From assembly GCA_033297075.1 (NCBI GenBank), contig MU858046.1, forward strand, positions 868,001 through 932,000: a stretch of 64,000 bases of DNA, given 5' to 3'. This document shows, piece after piece, positions 46,801 through 59,703 of this stretch; positions within the stretch are counted from its first letter, which is position 1; the number at the start of each line of letters is the position of its first letter. The DNA comes from Rhypophila decipiens (Eukaryota > Ascomycota > Sordariomycetes > Sordariales > Naviculisporaceae). Below the pieces are notes generated by a model that searched no databases, was not told the origin of the DNA, and saw only the letters and a list, made by a program, of their open reading frames with translations. The position numbers were made by a program, and so were the translations under genes.

Positions 46801-49800
46801 ACCCTGAGGACCCTGAAAGCCAATCCGCCACGAACAAACATCACGTAAAATCACTAGGCCGGCTACTGGTAAATGGCTTGCACTCGTGGGTGTAGTCACG
46901 CATCCACCACTTATCACCACCCATTACGGATTCCCCTCCATCTCCACGCATCATGAACTAAACGGTCTTGTTGACCGCTTGTTGCCGACTCCGGCCCTCT
47001 CCTCATCCATGTCGCTTGGGAGACGATTAAAACCCCTTCGGTCAGGCTTCAATCGTAGCGGGTCCCGGTCTGGTAAATGGAGGGGTCGTTTACAGTTCAA
47101 AATATGAGGAGAGTCAGGCGCACTACGAACCCCTCACTTTACCTCCACTGACGAACCCCGCGATCTGAGATTTCATCACGCGCCCGGGAGGGGCAGTGAG
47201 AAGTCACTGACTTCTTGATAGCCCAATGGACCAATCTTTTGGGGTCTTTACCTAAGCACAATGTCTGCTATTTCTCATTGTGATGGAGACTCCGGGGGGG
47301 TCATCAAGAAAATAAATAAAATAAACAGAAACGAATAAATCCAACTGATAAAATAAAGGATTATCTCGCCGGTTTATTTTCTCTACTAGAATAAAATAAG
47401 AATCCGCAATGAGGAAGGATCCATCTTTTCTCGGAACGGCTCGTTTTCCTTTCCGGTTACCCATTACCTCAGCTCGGACTATTCCTCGTACAAATCGACA
47501 TGCTGTTACCAACAAACAAGAGTAAGGCTGATGATAAATACGAAGCGCGGTGAATGAGTGGTGCAAGACAGTTCTAAAAGGATGTGAGTATGTCATACAA
47601 TGGCATTACATACACACCTCACATTATGCCTCAGGAGAAGGACTCGCCTTGCTTGCTTACTACTATATCAGTTCAGGTAGTTCCTGACTGCCTTCTTGTT
47701 ATGGAATATATGGAGATATCTACCACTCATATTTGAAGCCCTGCGTTATCTGTCAAATGTGGCTGTATCGCACCCCTCCCCAATGGAAGTGAAGCCATTA
47801 TTCACCTGCCGGACTCGAGTAGATATATCGGGACTCGTTCTATGGTCTTGTCTCTGATCATGGACTTGTTCAAGTGAGACGACGCTGACGGCCAGGTCGG
47901 ACGATATTGGACCTGTCCTTCACGCATCACACCCCTTATCCAGCTGGTCTAGGGGAGGAAGAATGACTTGGACTCGGAAGTGATGACTGGGCCTTGCATC
48001 CACCTGAACTATCACTCGTTCAGCCATTAGCCCTATATTTTCCAGGCAAGCAGTTCAGGCTGCCTCCCATCGACCGCCACGATCGATCCTAACGGCTCCT
48101 GGGTTTCTCTTATCTGGGGCTGGTTTGGTGTAAGAGGAATCCGGGGAAATTCAATCTCGTGATCAATATCAATGCAAGCACGGAAAGCGAAGCGAAACGA
48201 AGCCCCCATTGTCCTTTGGAATATTCTGAGCCAATGGTTTCTGTATAAGCCACACCCGGAAGCTCCTCCTGTAAGGTCAGCTTTGCAGCAACGTCACGAT
48301 ATGTCCTATCAAGGTCGGTAGGTAGTTGATCTCATGGGCACCAGCCAGGCAGACATATCGGGGCTGAGCCACGGGGTGGTCGAACAAATATACACTTGTA
48401 CCAGAATACGGAGTAGGACGAATTACGTTATAAATCCTCACCACGCTCGGCTGAACACAGGAAGCTGCTGCTATAATAAGCCAGCCCTGCCGCCACCGCC
48501 GTTACCGTTACCGCCAACGATCTAATCTGATAGGGGCGGTAGCGCGGTAGTAGCTGTCCAGCGTGTGGTTCAAAACGGTCAGCTCGGCAATGCATACATA
48601 CATACATATCAGAATCGACTTCGATACCATCAAGTAGGAACAGTATGTACCGTGGGTAGGTACCGCGTTATTTTAAACGAACCGTTACGTTTTCCTCGCT
48701 TGTGGCCTCTTGTTCGGCAATTAGGAATGAGCAGCCGATTAGGGGCTGGGCTTGCTTGGGGTATAATGTTCAGCCCTGTTTCGAAGGTATACCAACGCCG
48801 CCGTTGGTGAGGTATATTTTCGGCCCCGAGGCGCCCAGGAGGTACATACTTCTCTCCAGGCGGCTGTATGTACCATATCTGATTTAGGATGAAGCAAAGA
48901 TGGCACATGGTATTTTTGCTCATTCAAGTCTGCCTGGGTATCGATATGTGCCTCTTGTCGATTCTGCAAGGCCATGGCAGAATGATATTTGGTTAGGTAA
49001 TGTGAATATCGTATTTTATATCCATTTTAATTCTTTTTTATTTTATTTTATTCATTTTCTTCAGTATTTTATCATGTCTCACTTTGCGCTTCCCATCTGG
49101 TGGGTGTCGATGCGTTGTTCTTGTTCACCGTCACCTCACACGACAACCCCCCTAATTCCCGGGTTTGCGGTGAAGGGTTCGAGACATCATGAACCCACCC
49201 ATAGAGCGTTGTATTGGTGTGATCCCAATGTCTCTTCTATTCTCGTCCTTTTATTCTTTTCCCTACGGCCGGATCCTGTGACGCAGAACTTTTAAGGAAA
49301 TGGAAAAAAGACATGAGATCATAGTAAAATGCCAATTGGATTTGGGGGGTCTCTACACCATGAGGGAGGCGTGATGTTGCAGTTGGGTTCGGCATGGTCG
49401 GTCGGGCGAGACAAGGCCATCGCCAAAGGTGCAAGATGACCCTGAGAGATGCGATATGTTCGGGGTCTAGAACTGGCGTCCTGCTGAATCGTGTATATGA
49501 GGGTGTGCTCATGAGACAGCAAAGACCCTGAATTGCCCCAACAAATGCTGCCGCGTGTTAAACGGTGAATGTGCTGGCGAGCGAGATATCCCAAGTTGGC
49601 AGCTCATGAAGAAGTCAGTCGGTCAGTCGGCTCGGTAGCTGAGTGCTCACAGCAGAGGATGAAGATTGCCCAGCCTCGTCTGCGGCTTGTCTCCCCCACA
49701 GTCACAGAATACATTATCCCGCAAAAAATAAAATGCCAAACCCCAACCGTGACCTTGGGATCACAGGTTCATCTACCCCAGATTTACTATCGGCTCAGGC

Positions 49801-52800
49801 GATCATGTCTGGGGTAAGTGGGTACGTGTGCATCCCAGCCGTAAATTAAATTTAACACGGATCAAGGGAAACCGTTGAGGAAACAGAATATTCCGTCAAG
49901 AGTTCAAGCGACGGCGAGTTGCTTGGTCTTCCCGTCGCCGCCTGTTCTGATGATCTACCGTTCCTCCTTGGGCGGTTTGGCCTGGCCTGGCCTGGCCCGC
50001 GAGGTGGCCACGCAAAAAACAGTCATGTGGTCCACGATGCATTGATTTGAACGATTTCTCAGCACTCGGGACTTGGTGCCTGATGAGGAAGGACTGACTC
50101 TACACGGCCCGGAGGATACTTTTCGGGATTTTGACAGCTACAGACGGACGGCTGGTTGGGGGATCGTCGCTTCACCGATAGAGCAATGCTCAAGTGACTG
50201 TATGGCAATTTCCTTTCTCATACGCCGCCTCCGTCTTCTCTGTCGTACAAGTGATGCAATGTCGCTCGCTCTCGTGGGTAACGAATATATCCTTGAGACG
50301 ACGACTGGGTGAGCTGGCAGGTAAGCCTGGTATACACCTCTGCTCACCAGCTGCACCTGAAGTACACCATGGGAGCTCGCGATATCAGAATGTATAGTAA
50401 CTTACAAGCTGTATATGGGCACTCGCGATCCAGAGTCTTGCGCGGCTTACAGTGAGCCAAGATATGAGTCAGCTGTGCGGACGGCAACAACTCATCCGCT
50501 TCCGCGGGATGACATTTGCTGACGGACGGTAACCACACGATTCGCCCTGAAGGGTGGAATATATATCGCGTACAACCACCGGCGGAGCTGAGCGCCATGA
50601 TGGAGAGAGAGTGGCCGGTTTACTCCTGATCCCATGAAACCCAACGAGTGAGATGAAGTGTCAGACGGGCTGGCCAGCGATCACCGCTAGAAACATAGAG
50701 GAGCCACGGCGGCAATGGCGGGATGGTTGCCTATAAGGGTGTGATCGGAGGGTGGTAAGTTGGAAACTATTTTATCGAATATGACGGTTCTTGTTGATAT
50801 CGTCGTTGTCGTTGTCATTGCTGTCTAAACGGACTCCAAGTACAGCGGTACTGTACCGGTACATATTCGAGTGTAGCGGTGTAAAGATCAACGTCACTGT
50901 CCTTCCGTACCTAATCCCACGGTGTTGGTTGTTGGACTTCTTCCGCTGCGAGACTGGCGGACTGAACAATGGACGGCACGGCACGGGACTTTTGATTGAG
51001 GTACAGATTAAATGGGCGCCATGAGTGGCAGAGAAGAAGAGAGTCTTCGACGGCCCGATTTCCACGCACTCGTGACATTTGTCGAGGTGGACGAGCTGCG
51101 CGCCCAGAAAGGAAGCACGGGACTCGATATTGGACCATATTCCGCTGCTGTTCGGTTGCGCTTGATTATGGTAGTGGTGAAATGCCAGTTTGCCACGAAT
51201 CCGGGGAAGGCCATGTCCGTCATTCCAGATGGAGTTCAGGATGATTCACGAGGAGGTATCGATATGTAAATACGACCAATACAGGTAATAGTCTGGGGAA
51301 AACGTGGGGTTCTGTACGCACTACATAATTCCCGTCAAGCTACTCCGCAACCCCGTTAAAACGGCCTGAAAAGCCCCGTGGAGAAAAAACCCATCCACTG
51401 AAGTTACCTTGATGGAACAAACAATCACAGCACTTCATCCACGACCTCAAGCTGAAGACTGAGTGGCTCTTTTGTCGCTGAAGCTCATCTCTTGTCTATA
51501 CCCTTATTTCTAACGAATTTTGCGAGAGTTAGAGATGTACTCCGGAAGTCAATTTCCGTCGAGACTAGAAGCAGGCGGCAGGTGCTCACCAAAGTCCGGC
51601 TCCTTCCCCAATGAGTAGAAATATCCCGTCTCTCGGGTTGGCCTCTCTCTACCCGAACCAATATCATTCCACTGTACAATGAATTCTTTTTCTTCAATTT
51701 TTTGTCCACTCTTTTCCTATTCCATTTTCTTTACGCCGCACCCACGGGCCATTGATCGTCTTGCACTGTCACTACGAACATTCATCAACAGCCTGCGCGG
51801 TTGAGTGGGCGAGGGGCATGGAATCATTATTTCCATACGGCGGTGGTATGCAAGTCATCATTTGGGCCACGCGAGGGCCGTTCCACTGGGAGAAGCTGGC
51901 TTCTGCCCCTACTTCCTATGACTTGGCAGAATCGACGTGCGATCACAGACTCTGTTGAACCTGTCTGCGTACTTTGTCCTCCCCAAGAATGGCAAAGCAC
52001 TGCGGCGTTCGACGCGATATCAGGCCGTGGACAAATCCTACGAAGTCTTTGGCCCCGCGGAGATACATCTGAGCCCGAGGATTCTGCTTTTCGACCTCGA
52101 ACCCATTATCTCCTAGACGATATCCTCTCAGGGAACCTTGGCCAGTGATTGGTCCCAGCTGTCGTTCTGGAAGATATTACCTGTGCATGCTCGATGCAGT
52201 CACCCGGACTGGATCGATAAGTGAACTGCCATCAGTGGCCCAAACTCTCGTCAAACACAAAGTGGTGATCGATATTAAATTCATACACATTTGTGTGTGG
52301 TTAATTCAGTGCCAGGCCCCCATACGGGTTCAGCCCGGCATCTCATCTCTGATCAAGGGACTTCGCGTTACCCGCAGCGCGACTCAGGACCACAGGCGAT
52401 CGAGGGCCAGCACCATGGTCAAGCTAGATTTCATCGGTTTCAAAGCCGCTGGGTTGAGTGGACCAGACAGCAGTCGAGAAACGTTCCTACCGGTAAAACA
52501 TTCGAGGTCATGTGGACGTCCTCGTGCTCTGTCTCAACGCCACGGAAGCACAAACTCTATCCAGACGTGGACCGGTCTAAGGAACGACGCAAGACAATAT
52601 ATTCAGGGACTACTGCCTCGGCCTCTCGTCGCTGTTGCGGCTGGGCTGGGCTTGCCTTCCTCGCCAGGCTAGCTGTCTTCGTTCTCATGTCTCGGAACTC
52701 GTTATATCGCGTCCTCTGATTGCTTCATCTTGCTGTCAGCAAAGAATGGTGAATGGCCTCGGTTATGAAATCATGCCCTTTGCGTGTCAGGGTGGCACAA

Positions 52801-55800
52801 CGTGATATCAATTTCGGTGACACGCGTGTGATGGGCCTCGACCAGGGAGAAGACTCAAGTCAACTGGACTTTGGGGGAGCACATAGCCCTCGGCCACTTT
52901 TACTTGCATCTCGTGAGATCTTTGGAAGTTCCTGCTTTGAGCAAACACCAATGATTTCAACGCTTGCCCTCGTGAAGATGTGTCGCACATTGCTCACCCG
53001 AGCCCGTGACGGTCCTCGCCGACTCGCCCAAGATTCTCGCCGGCGACCTCGAGTATGGCCGGCGTGGGGGATCATTACTGTCTGCTTCTCCACCCAGGCA
53101 TGGCGGAGGCTTTCCCCGGATCTCGACGCTGCGTCTGACAAAGAAGTACTTGGTTGATTCCGAGAGGTATGTAGGACGATGGCGATGCCAATATCATCTT
53201 ACCTGCAGACGACTTGGGACGGCGGCGGTCAACATGCCTCTCATCACCAATTTGTCCGAGAATAGCGACTGGCACGACGTACAGCCTGCGGTTGTGCAGC
53301 CCTTCCTCCTTTCTCAACAAGGATCGGTAAGTAGTGTCTCTGTACGGGGAATCGCGCTCCCCTTCAGTGACTTTCGAGAAGTATACTCCCAGGATCGCAC
53401 CAAATTGTTTCTCATGCCGCCACGAATATATTTGCATGTGTAGTGAGCCGACCCCTGAAAGCCACCCCGGATGCTCGGAGACTGTAGTGACGTGCTGTCA
53501 AGACCATCATGCACCTGAACTATTCTAGACTACTTTTACACGTGCGGGATGAAGAGCCCACGCCAAGATCGGTTGGCTAGAACTTGCTGTTCGCCACATC
53601 GCCGGGGAACCAGGGTCTCGATAGCCTCGGACCGTTCCTTGATTGCCTTGCCTTAGCTGATTGTCTCGTTCTCTTTTTGGACCTGTCATTTGACTTTTAT
53701 CGGCGTGTTTGGGGCAACGATGAGAGGATGCGCGGTGGTGCGGGTTGGTCAGACTTACGCACTCAAGTGGCACAGTGAGGAGGGCCGGACGGGTTTTGGT
53801 CCAAAAGGGGTGAGATTGGAGACTCGGTGAGATTCGACAACCTCAACTGACGATACCTGCCCAAATAAATTTGAGGCCACCCTCTTGTACTGATACAGAC
53901 TGATATGGCTCTACATTGTAGGAGGCTATCGTGAGTACCGCAGGACTTTGCGGCCCACTCCATTCTTCGCCGTCGAGAGATCACCACTGAATAGGGGCTC
54001 ACCTATCCGCGCGCGGTATCGACTGGACAATGTTACAGCGTGGGCGGTATAACCAGAGGCACGGGTTTCACGATAAAGGACCCTCTACCTCCATGAGAGA
54101 ACAAAGAGACCGAGGCAAGGCTGGCTGCCTGACTCTATGGCATGGAGTTTCGAAAGTCACATCTAAAGTCCGATATCAACGGCGTCTTACATACGTTGAT
54201 AACAGACATAAAACCAGAATGCACACAAAAGAACAGACAAGAAAAAAAGACGTTGAAGATGCAAGCCCGGCAAACTTCTGAGCAAAGCAGCCACCATGTC
54301 ATATCGGAAGAGCGGCATCTGAACAAGAACTGCTGCCAGCGGGTATAGAGTTCTGAGTCAGAAGTTCCATATAAAGGCGAGCAAATCGTGCGAGCGCAGG
54401 TCTTGGAAGGTAAGATACATGTAGGTAGGTAGGTTCGGTATTTATGGTATCATGTCGTTAACTGAGCTGTTGGATGGTGATGATAATAAATGGGATTGTC
54501 ATTCCCTGGTAGGTATGTCTCTGGTGCGTACGTAGCATCCAGCGTATACAGCTTCTATTTCCAGTTGTACCGGTGTATCTCTTTCTTGGGCCCTTTCTTT
54601 TGTGTCTTCTTTTTCTTCTTCTTATTTACTTTTTTTTATAAAAAAAAATATTTCTTCTTGTCAGCACGACCGTTGGACGAACAGATGGACCATCGAACGG
54701 TCCGAGTCCCTCCCCAGAGTAGCAGAGGTAGCTATCCCACTCACTGCCAAGCGCCTCAGCAAGATGGAAAATATTTCCCAACTGCCGAATGGTAACGCAT
54801 AGAATCTATGTAAAGCACAACTCCTTTCTGCAGTGAGAAAACGCCACCAGAAGCTGTTCTACCGAGAGCGTGGTTTTGAAGGCTTGACATACTGCACGCT
54901 ACACTACCTCGCTTGTCTCGGTTAATACGCTTGTATCTCGCGTACATGTCTGTCTGCAGGACTGACCACCTCTTGTTCAATTTGTCCTGTCCTCTACGAA
55001 TACGTAGGTAGCAACTCCACTCCCCGCTTGATGATGATGATGCCTCCTCGCCGATGGACCACGAGCAACGGATATATATATGTGTATTATATGTCACGTA
55101 TGTATATATATACTCGAGTAGTATAACCTTATTAGCTGCCCGGTCTGATCTGACCTGGTTCTAGACAGTTGAGGCGCATAGGTAGGTAGGTAGGTTACCC
55201 ATCACTCATCAGTTGACTAGCAGAGTTCTATTTACCCTTTTCCCAGCGTCGTTTTTCCAGGTTCATGTTCAGACAACGTTGGGAGCGGCATTCTTTGGCT
55301 AAATTGTCCGGGTAAACTGATCGCTTTCCCTAGTCCCCTTGGATCTGGAAGCGAAGCCGATTTGTCGGAACCCGTTTCCTCTGGCGTCTGGGCAAGGCTG
55401 TTGGTACGTTGAAACGGGGGGCTGCTTGGGTCTCGTGGGGAACTTTAACCTGCCTATTTAACCGGCCGTGAGGGATGATGATATCTGAGGTGTTATATAC
55501 AGTAGGTGCAGCTGAACTGAGCCCTAGCTGATGCCTCGCCAGCTAGCGGGTTTTCTGCCTATCTAGTGTACCGTTGGCTACTTGGGGACTTGGCTTTTGC
55601 TTGTCTAGTAGGTCAGATGTAATGATGTCGTTTATTAGGGGGTCTTGGGTCGAACTTCATATCATGCCAGTGCATCATCACTGGTGACTCTTTCTTCACC
55701 GCCAGCAGCAGCGTTTAATTTCTTCATCGAACAACCAGCAGTGGAAAGCAGTTGGAAGGATAACAGACAAGCGAGAAGGGGTCCGTTTCCAACGTCAGGC

Positions 55801-58800
55801 AAAAAGATGGGCCCCTCGCGTGCATGTTCTAGGTAGAGTGGACGGATTTCGCGGGGTGTAGGCATGGAAACCCTGGGTGATGGCTGGGGGCGATGATGTT
55901 TGGGATCTCGACAGGTGACCGTCACAGAAACAAATAGGGGGCTCGGTCAATACGCTACAGCACGGCACGCATATTCTTTCACACCGACCTTGTTCCCGTC
56001 CCATGGTTCTTCTGATCCGGGGTGTTGGGAAGAATAAAATATTTCCGGAAAAGCTGGGGAAGTTATTTTGGGCCCCTCCTGGGCTGGTGGGCGTGCTACA
56101 TATGGAGCAAAACGGACCGGGGATTATAGACCCATTTGCCCTGGATAGAGACGTCAACGGATGGAACGTAGTGGTTCTTCTTGCCGCATACTGCATATCT
56201 TTCACAGCGTCGTGGATGGCATTCGAGCGGCTCACGAGCAAGGTCCGAGTCTTGTGTGAAGCTGTATTCCTCAACTCATGCCGTGTCATGACGAATATGC
56301 AACTTCCTCTTTTGTATGTCTCCATCGTGGGCCATATTCCAGGAAAGTGTGCTTGAGAGTACGGTGTTCACGGCTTGGGTTCAGCTCGGTGTAGAAGTGG
56401 CCTGACGATACAGTAATTGGTCAAGACGTCGAATCCTTTGCGACTCTGACAACTGTTGATAGTCACCGTCGTGGGCGACTTATTGGACAGGAAAGGACGG
56501 GCAAAGCTTCACCAAGCCCGAGTAAGCTGTTTCCTGCACCCAGATCTTCCAGTTTGGTTCATAAGCGGGAGTGTACGGTAGTCTGACAGCTTGTAGGCCA
56601 AAATAGGCTGCTACCCGTATGCCGGTATGCACAAGTCAGGCCTGCACGGCACTTTACTTGCACCCTTCTCTATCGGACCGGGTTTATAGTACCGTGGGAA
56701 CGGGGGTGTAATTCGAAACTCGGCAGAGTACTGTATTTCTGACATTTATACGGAGTATGCAATCTCAGGATCAGCACTGAACGATTTTGAGTCCTTAAAT
56801 TAGTAAGCCATAGACAGAGCATGTTGGGGATATTTCCAGTCTTCTTCTCCCGATTGTTCTCGTTTTACAAGTCCTTGACCCAATATCTGGGGCTCTCTAG
56901 TGACGAGATTTACTTGAGAATACCAAGAACCGAAAGGAGAGACCTCGCAAGTTCCAATTCTTCAGAGAACACATGCAGCTAGGCCTTTGTCTGACACCTG
57001 CAAGAGAGCATCCCCCAGGAACTTTGCAGTGTAATTCAGCACCAGGTGAGGTCGCTTTGGGGGCTCCTGGTGAGGGTGGCGAGAGTTTCTTACAAGGACT
57101 CCAGGGGAAGGTTCCCGTACCAATAAACATATGTACATACAACGATATTCTCGCAGATAGAGGCGCACCACTTGATTATCCCCATGAAACCCTTTGCTGA
57201 CCACCATGCATCCGAAATACCCACCTGTTCATGTACATGTGCTGAGGTTAATTGTGTAGTAGTATTACCTGACGAGCCAGGCACCCACGATTTCCATTCA
57301 GTTTACGGCTGCATCCGTATGGGTAATAATCACTTACCTACTGGTACCCTCCCTCAATCCCGCCCTGAGCAAGTGACCACACCACAACCGTACACACAGA
57401 CACCATCCCACAGTTTTATCAAATCACAATAGCAACAGCCCACACCATTCATCACCGCCACACCCTCCCGCCCACAGAACTCAATCTCGGCGCTGATTTG
57501 TCTGAAAACCAAGTCAGCAGAAATGGACCCTTCCGACTGGTCCAGCCACCCCCCTCCCCGTCCCAGCGGCACCGGCTCGGGGACCCGCGCCCGGGAACCC
57601 GGAGAATCATGTATGTCAGCACGGCACACACCACATGTCCATGACAGATACTTTTGGTTTCCGCTTTTGTCCAGAATCTTATCGGCTTGGCTCAGGTTGG
57701 AAAGTTACGTAGTTACTAGTAGGTAAGCTTTTATGTTTGCTGTTTTCGATAGATCTTGCTTCACCAAGAGTTTGTCCAGCAAGTACTCTATACGGAGATG
57801 CAATACCGGCCATACCCAGAGAAGACCCACCACATCTTGGGGTGATCTAGAACCAGACATACGAAGCAAGTCTAGATCTAGTGGCGCCAGCCGATCAGGT
57901 AGGGACATGAAGATGTGATACGTAACTCCTTTTGATCTTGAACCGTTTTAGGGCATCAATACCAATCGAGCCGTTTCGGTAGTCGTAAAAAAGAGGCAAA
58001 ATAAATGCAAAACACAAGATAAATGCAGGGTCAGTATACGCATACTTCTCGCTCCTCCTGCAAGGGTCCAATGTTTGGGAACGTTTGGTGTGATGATAAG
58101 TACAAGGAGAATGGGACAGAGAAGCAGGAAAGAACCCCAGCCCCAGGGTCCATCGAGTCTACTACACCACATGCGCACGTTATTAATGACATACATATCC
58201 ATTCCGCCACAAAATGTTGCTGGCTTGGCTTGAGTATCTTTATTCGGTATACCCGTAAAGATACAGGCAGGCAGGCAAGCAGGTGGATAGAACGTGTACA
58301 CCACCTGAACTACGCCACGGTAATCTCGGCCGCCCAATACCGACTCGCAAAAAGGTTCATCAAACTTTACCATGACATGATGGAATCCGAGATGAAGAAC
58401 CTTTTCTTTTTGTCCCAGTATGTAGCCGGTTGCCTGCCTGATGTGGTCAATCTCGCAAGTTGAAAGGCAGTTGGGACTTGGCAGAACAATAACTGCATAA
58501 CTAGAACCCCCAATGGAAACAAAGGGTCGTGGTGTTGGCTCCAAGAAAGAAAACAACAAGATTTACTTAATAATGTATGTTTTGTTAGCCTTGGGAACAA
58601 TACGTCTCAGCGTTTGTTGTCCGTTTCACTCCACCATAACTGAAATGAATATATCGTTTTTATTTTCTATTGACTCAAAAAGTCCTTCCGGTCTCGCAGT
58701 TGATGTCAACCCATTGACAAACTAGATCAAACCCAACCAAACAAGCTTCAGTCACGCAATACAAGCGGCAGATGTGCGGATGTACATTGCATATCCTCCC

Positions 58801-59643
58801 CCCCCCCGCGGGGAAACATCATCTCCAATATCACATCTCTCAACTACTTCAAACTAGACTAGCTTGAGTTTGATATTGACAGAAGCGGGAGAGACAGAGT
58901 CTGGACCTCGGAGAAAAGGAAAACGGAATAAAAAAGCTTAAAAGACATAAGACAAGATAAATAACCGAATAACCGAAAAAGAAAAACGAAAAATGAGTCA
59001 GAATTATAAGTAAATATATCCAAGTTGTTATTACGTTATTGAAATCTCAATTTAACCCATCTCAGAGAAACCATTAACAAGACGTACCTTTTATCATCAC
59101 TTGGTTTCGGTGATTATTCATCCATCTTTGCTCAACTCGCTACCAGATACTATCCCAGTGTATTGTATAGTCATGTGAGACCTGTAGACTGAAAGTGGAA
59201 GAAAAAAGGCATGTTTGTTCTACAAAGAGTAATGATATGCCATTATCCTTGGGTGGTGGTTGTCTCGATTGAGCCTATGAGATAGCATAGCATTGCACCC
59301 CCTTTTGTGAAATGTTAGTCAGCAAACAAACAAAGCAAGCAAGCAAGCCACTCATCATCTTTGCTGCGAGTTGTTGTACAACATCGGTGCGTTCTCCTTG
59401 CTGATACACTCGTAGGTAGGTAGATAATTTTTGTCGGCTAGATATGTCAAGTGAGTGTATTACCCATCCAAGGGTAATCATACGAAAACACAAGGCAGAA
59501 GAACCATACGACCGACCGACCAGAAAGAAACGCCAGCTCACCCAACACACTCCAACTCCAACTCCCTTCTCCCAGGAATCGATAGATGGTACATGTAAAA
59601 CAAGGTAGGTAGTGTACATTCATCCAACGTAGATCGGTACCAT
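40860..59643. other. 18.8-kb gene-poor region
   Basis: No gene could be supported with confidence. Notable parts are listed here. A possible small gene lies at 41.5-42.0 kb. A 16-bp palindrome of TACGGAGTA units lies at 42474-42489, with further TACGGAGTA copies at 48408 and 56749. AT-rich low-complexity tracts lie at 47.3 kb and 49.0 kb. A block with several overlapping long frames lies at 51.8-53.5 kb. GTAG tetranucleotide runs lie at 48.3, 54.4, 55.2, 59.4 and 59.6 kb. A TATATA-rich stretch lies at 55.07-55.12 kb, a CA/CT-rich leader-like segment at 57.37-57.52 kb, and a run of ten C at 58798-58807. No tRNA genes were recognised. Confidence 0.4.
41471..42046 (+). CDS. Tentative hypothetical protein
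   Basis: An open frame of 191 codons starts at an ATG preceded by A-rich sequence and a long, leader-like stretch (41.3-41.47 kb). A second in-frame ATG at 41700 has an even better context (AAAAAAG before it) and would give about 115 residues. No domain, signal peptide or homologue is recognised, and the C-terminal part has one hydrophobic segment. It is listed because the upstream sequence resembles a fungal mRNA leader. Chance remains the likelier explanation. Confidence 0.18.
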   Translation: MPLLLHEIGKAGLLMCFIVQPNWQVTIHITSFLNIGVLNSMRKGGSYYDRGTQGPPPHLTSHHSHTTRTQPSTPKKMRLPPTFMFDKHPCRSPIFCNHTSLLNEMGSSPELWIDEYHVGIDQYLEFLVTEGPVWSPDFRTTAERYRTALIYPFLWATSVPFLRLYTLTCFVLSTVSFHLVPCVEYVTALNR

Positions 59644-59703
59644 AAAAACACACTAATTCACCAGCTGCACAACAAAAACACACTAATTCACCAGCTGCAC
59701 AAC
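59644..59703. repeat. Perfect 30-bp tandem duplication across the TLC-like gene stop codon
   Basis: Two identical 30-bp units (59644-59673 and 59674-59703). The right unit contains the last six codons and stop (59685-59683, minus strand) of the TLC-like gene. The left unit is a second copy in the 3' flank, complete with the same stop codon. Confidence 0.95.

Noticed and set aside
57948..58559. Minus-strand 203-codon frame with hydrophobic segments
   Set aside because: No recognisable family, poor start context, and hydrophobic runs follow simply from T-rich sequence. No support as a gene.
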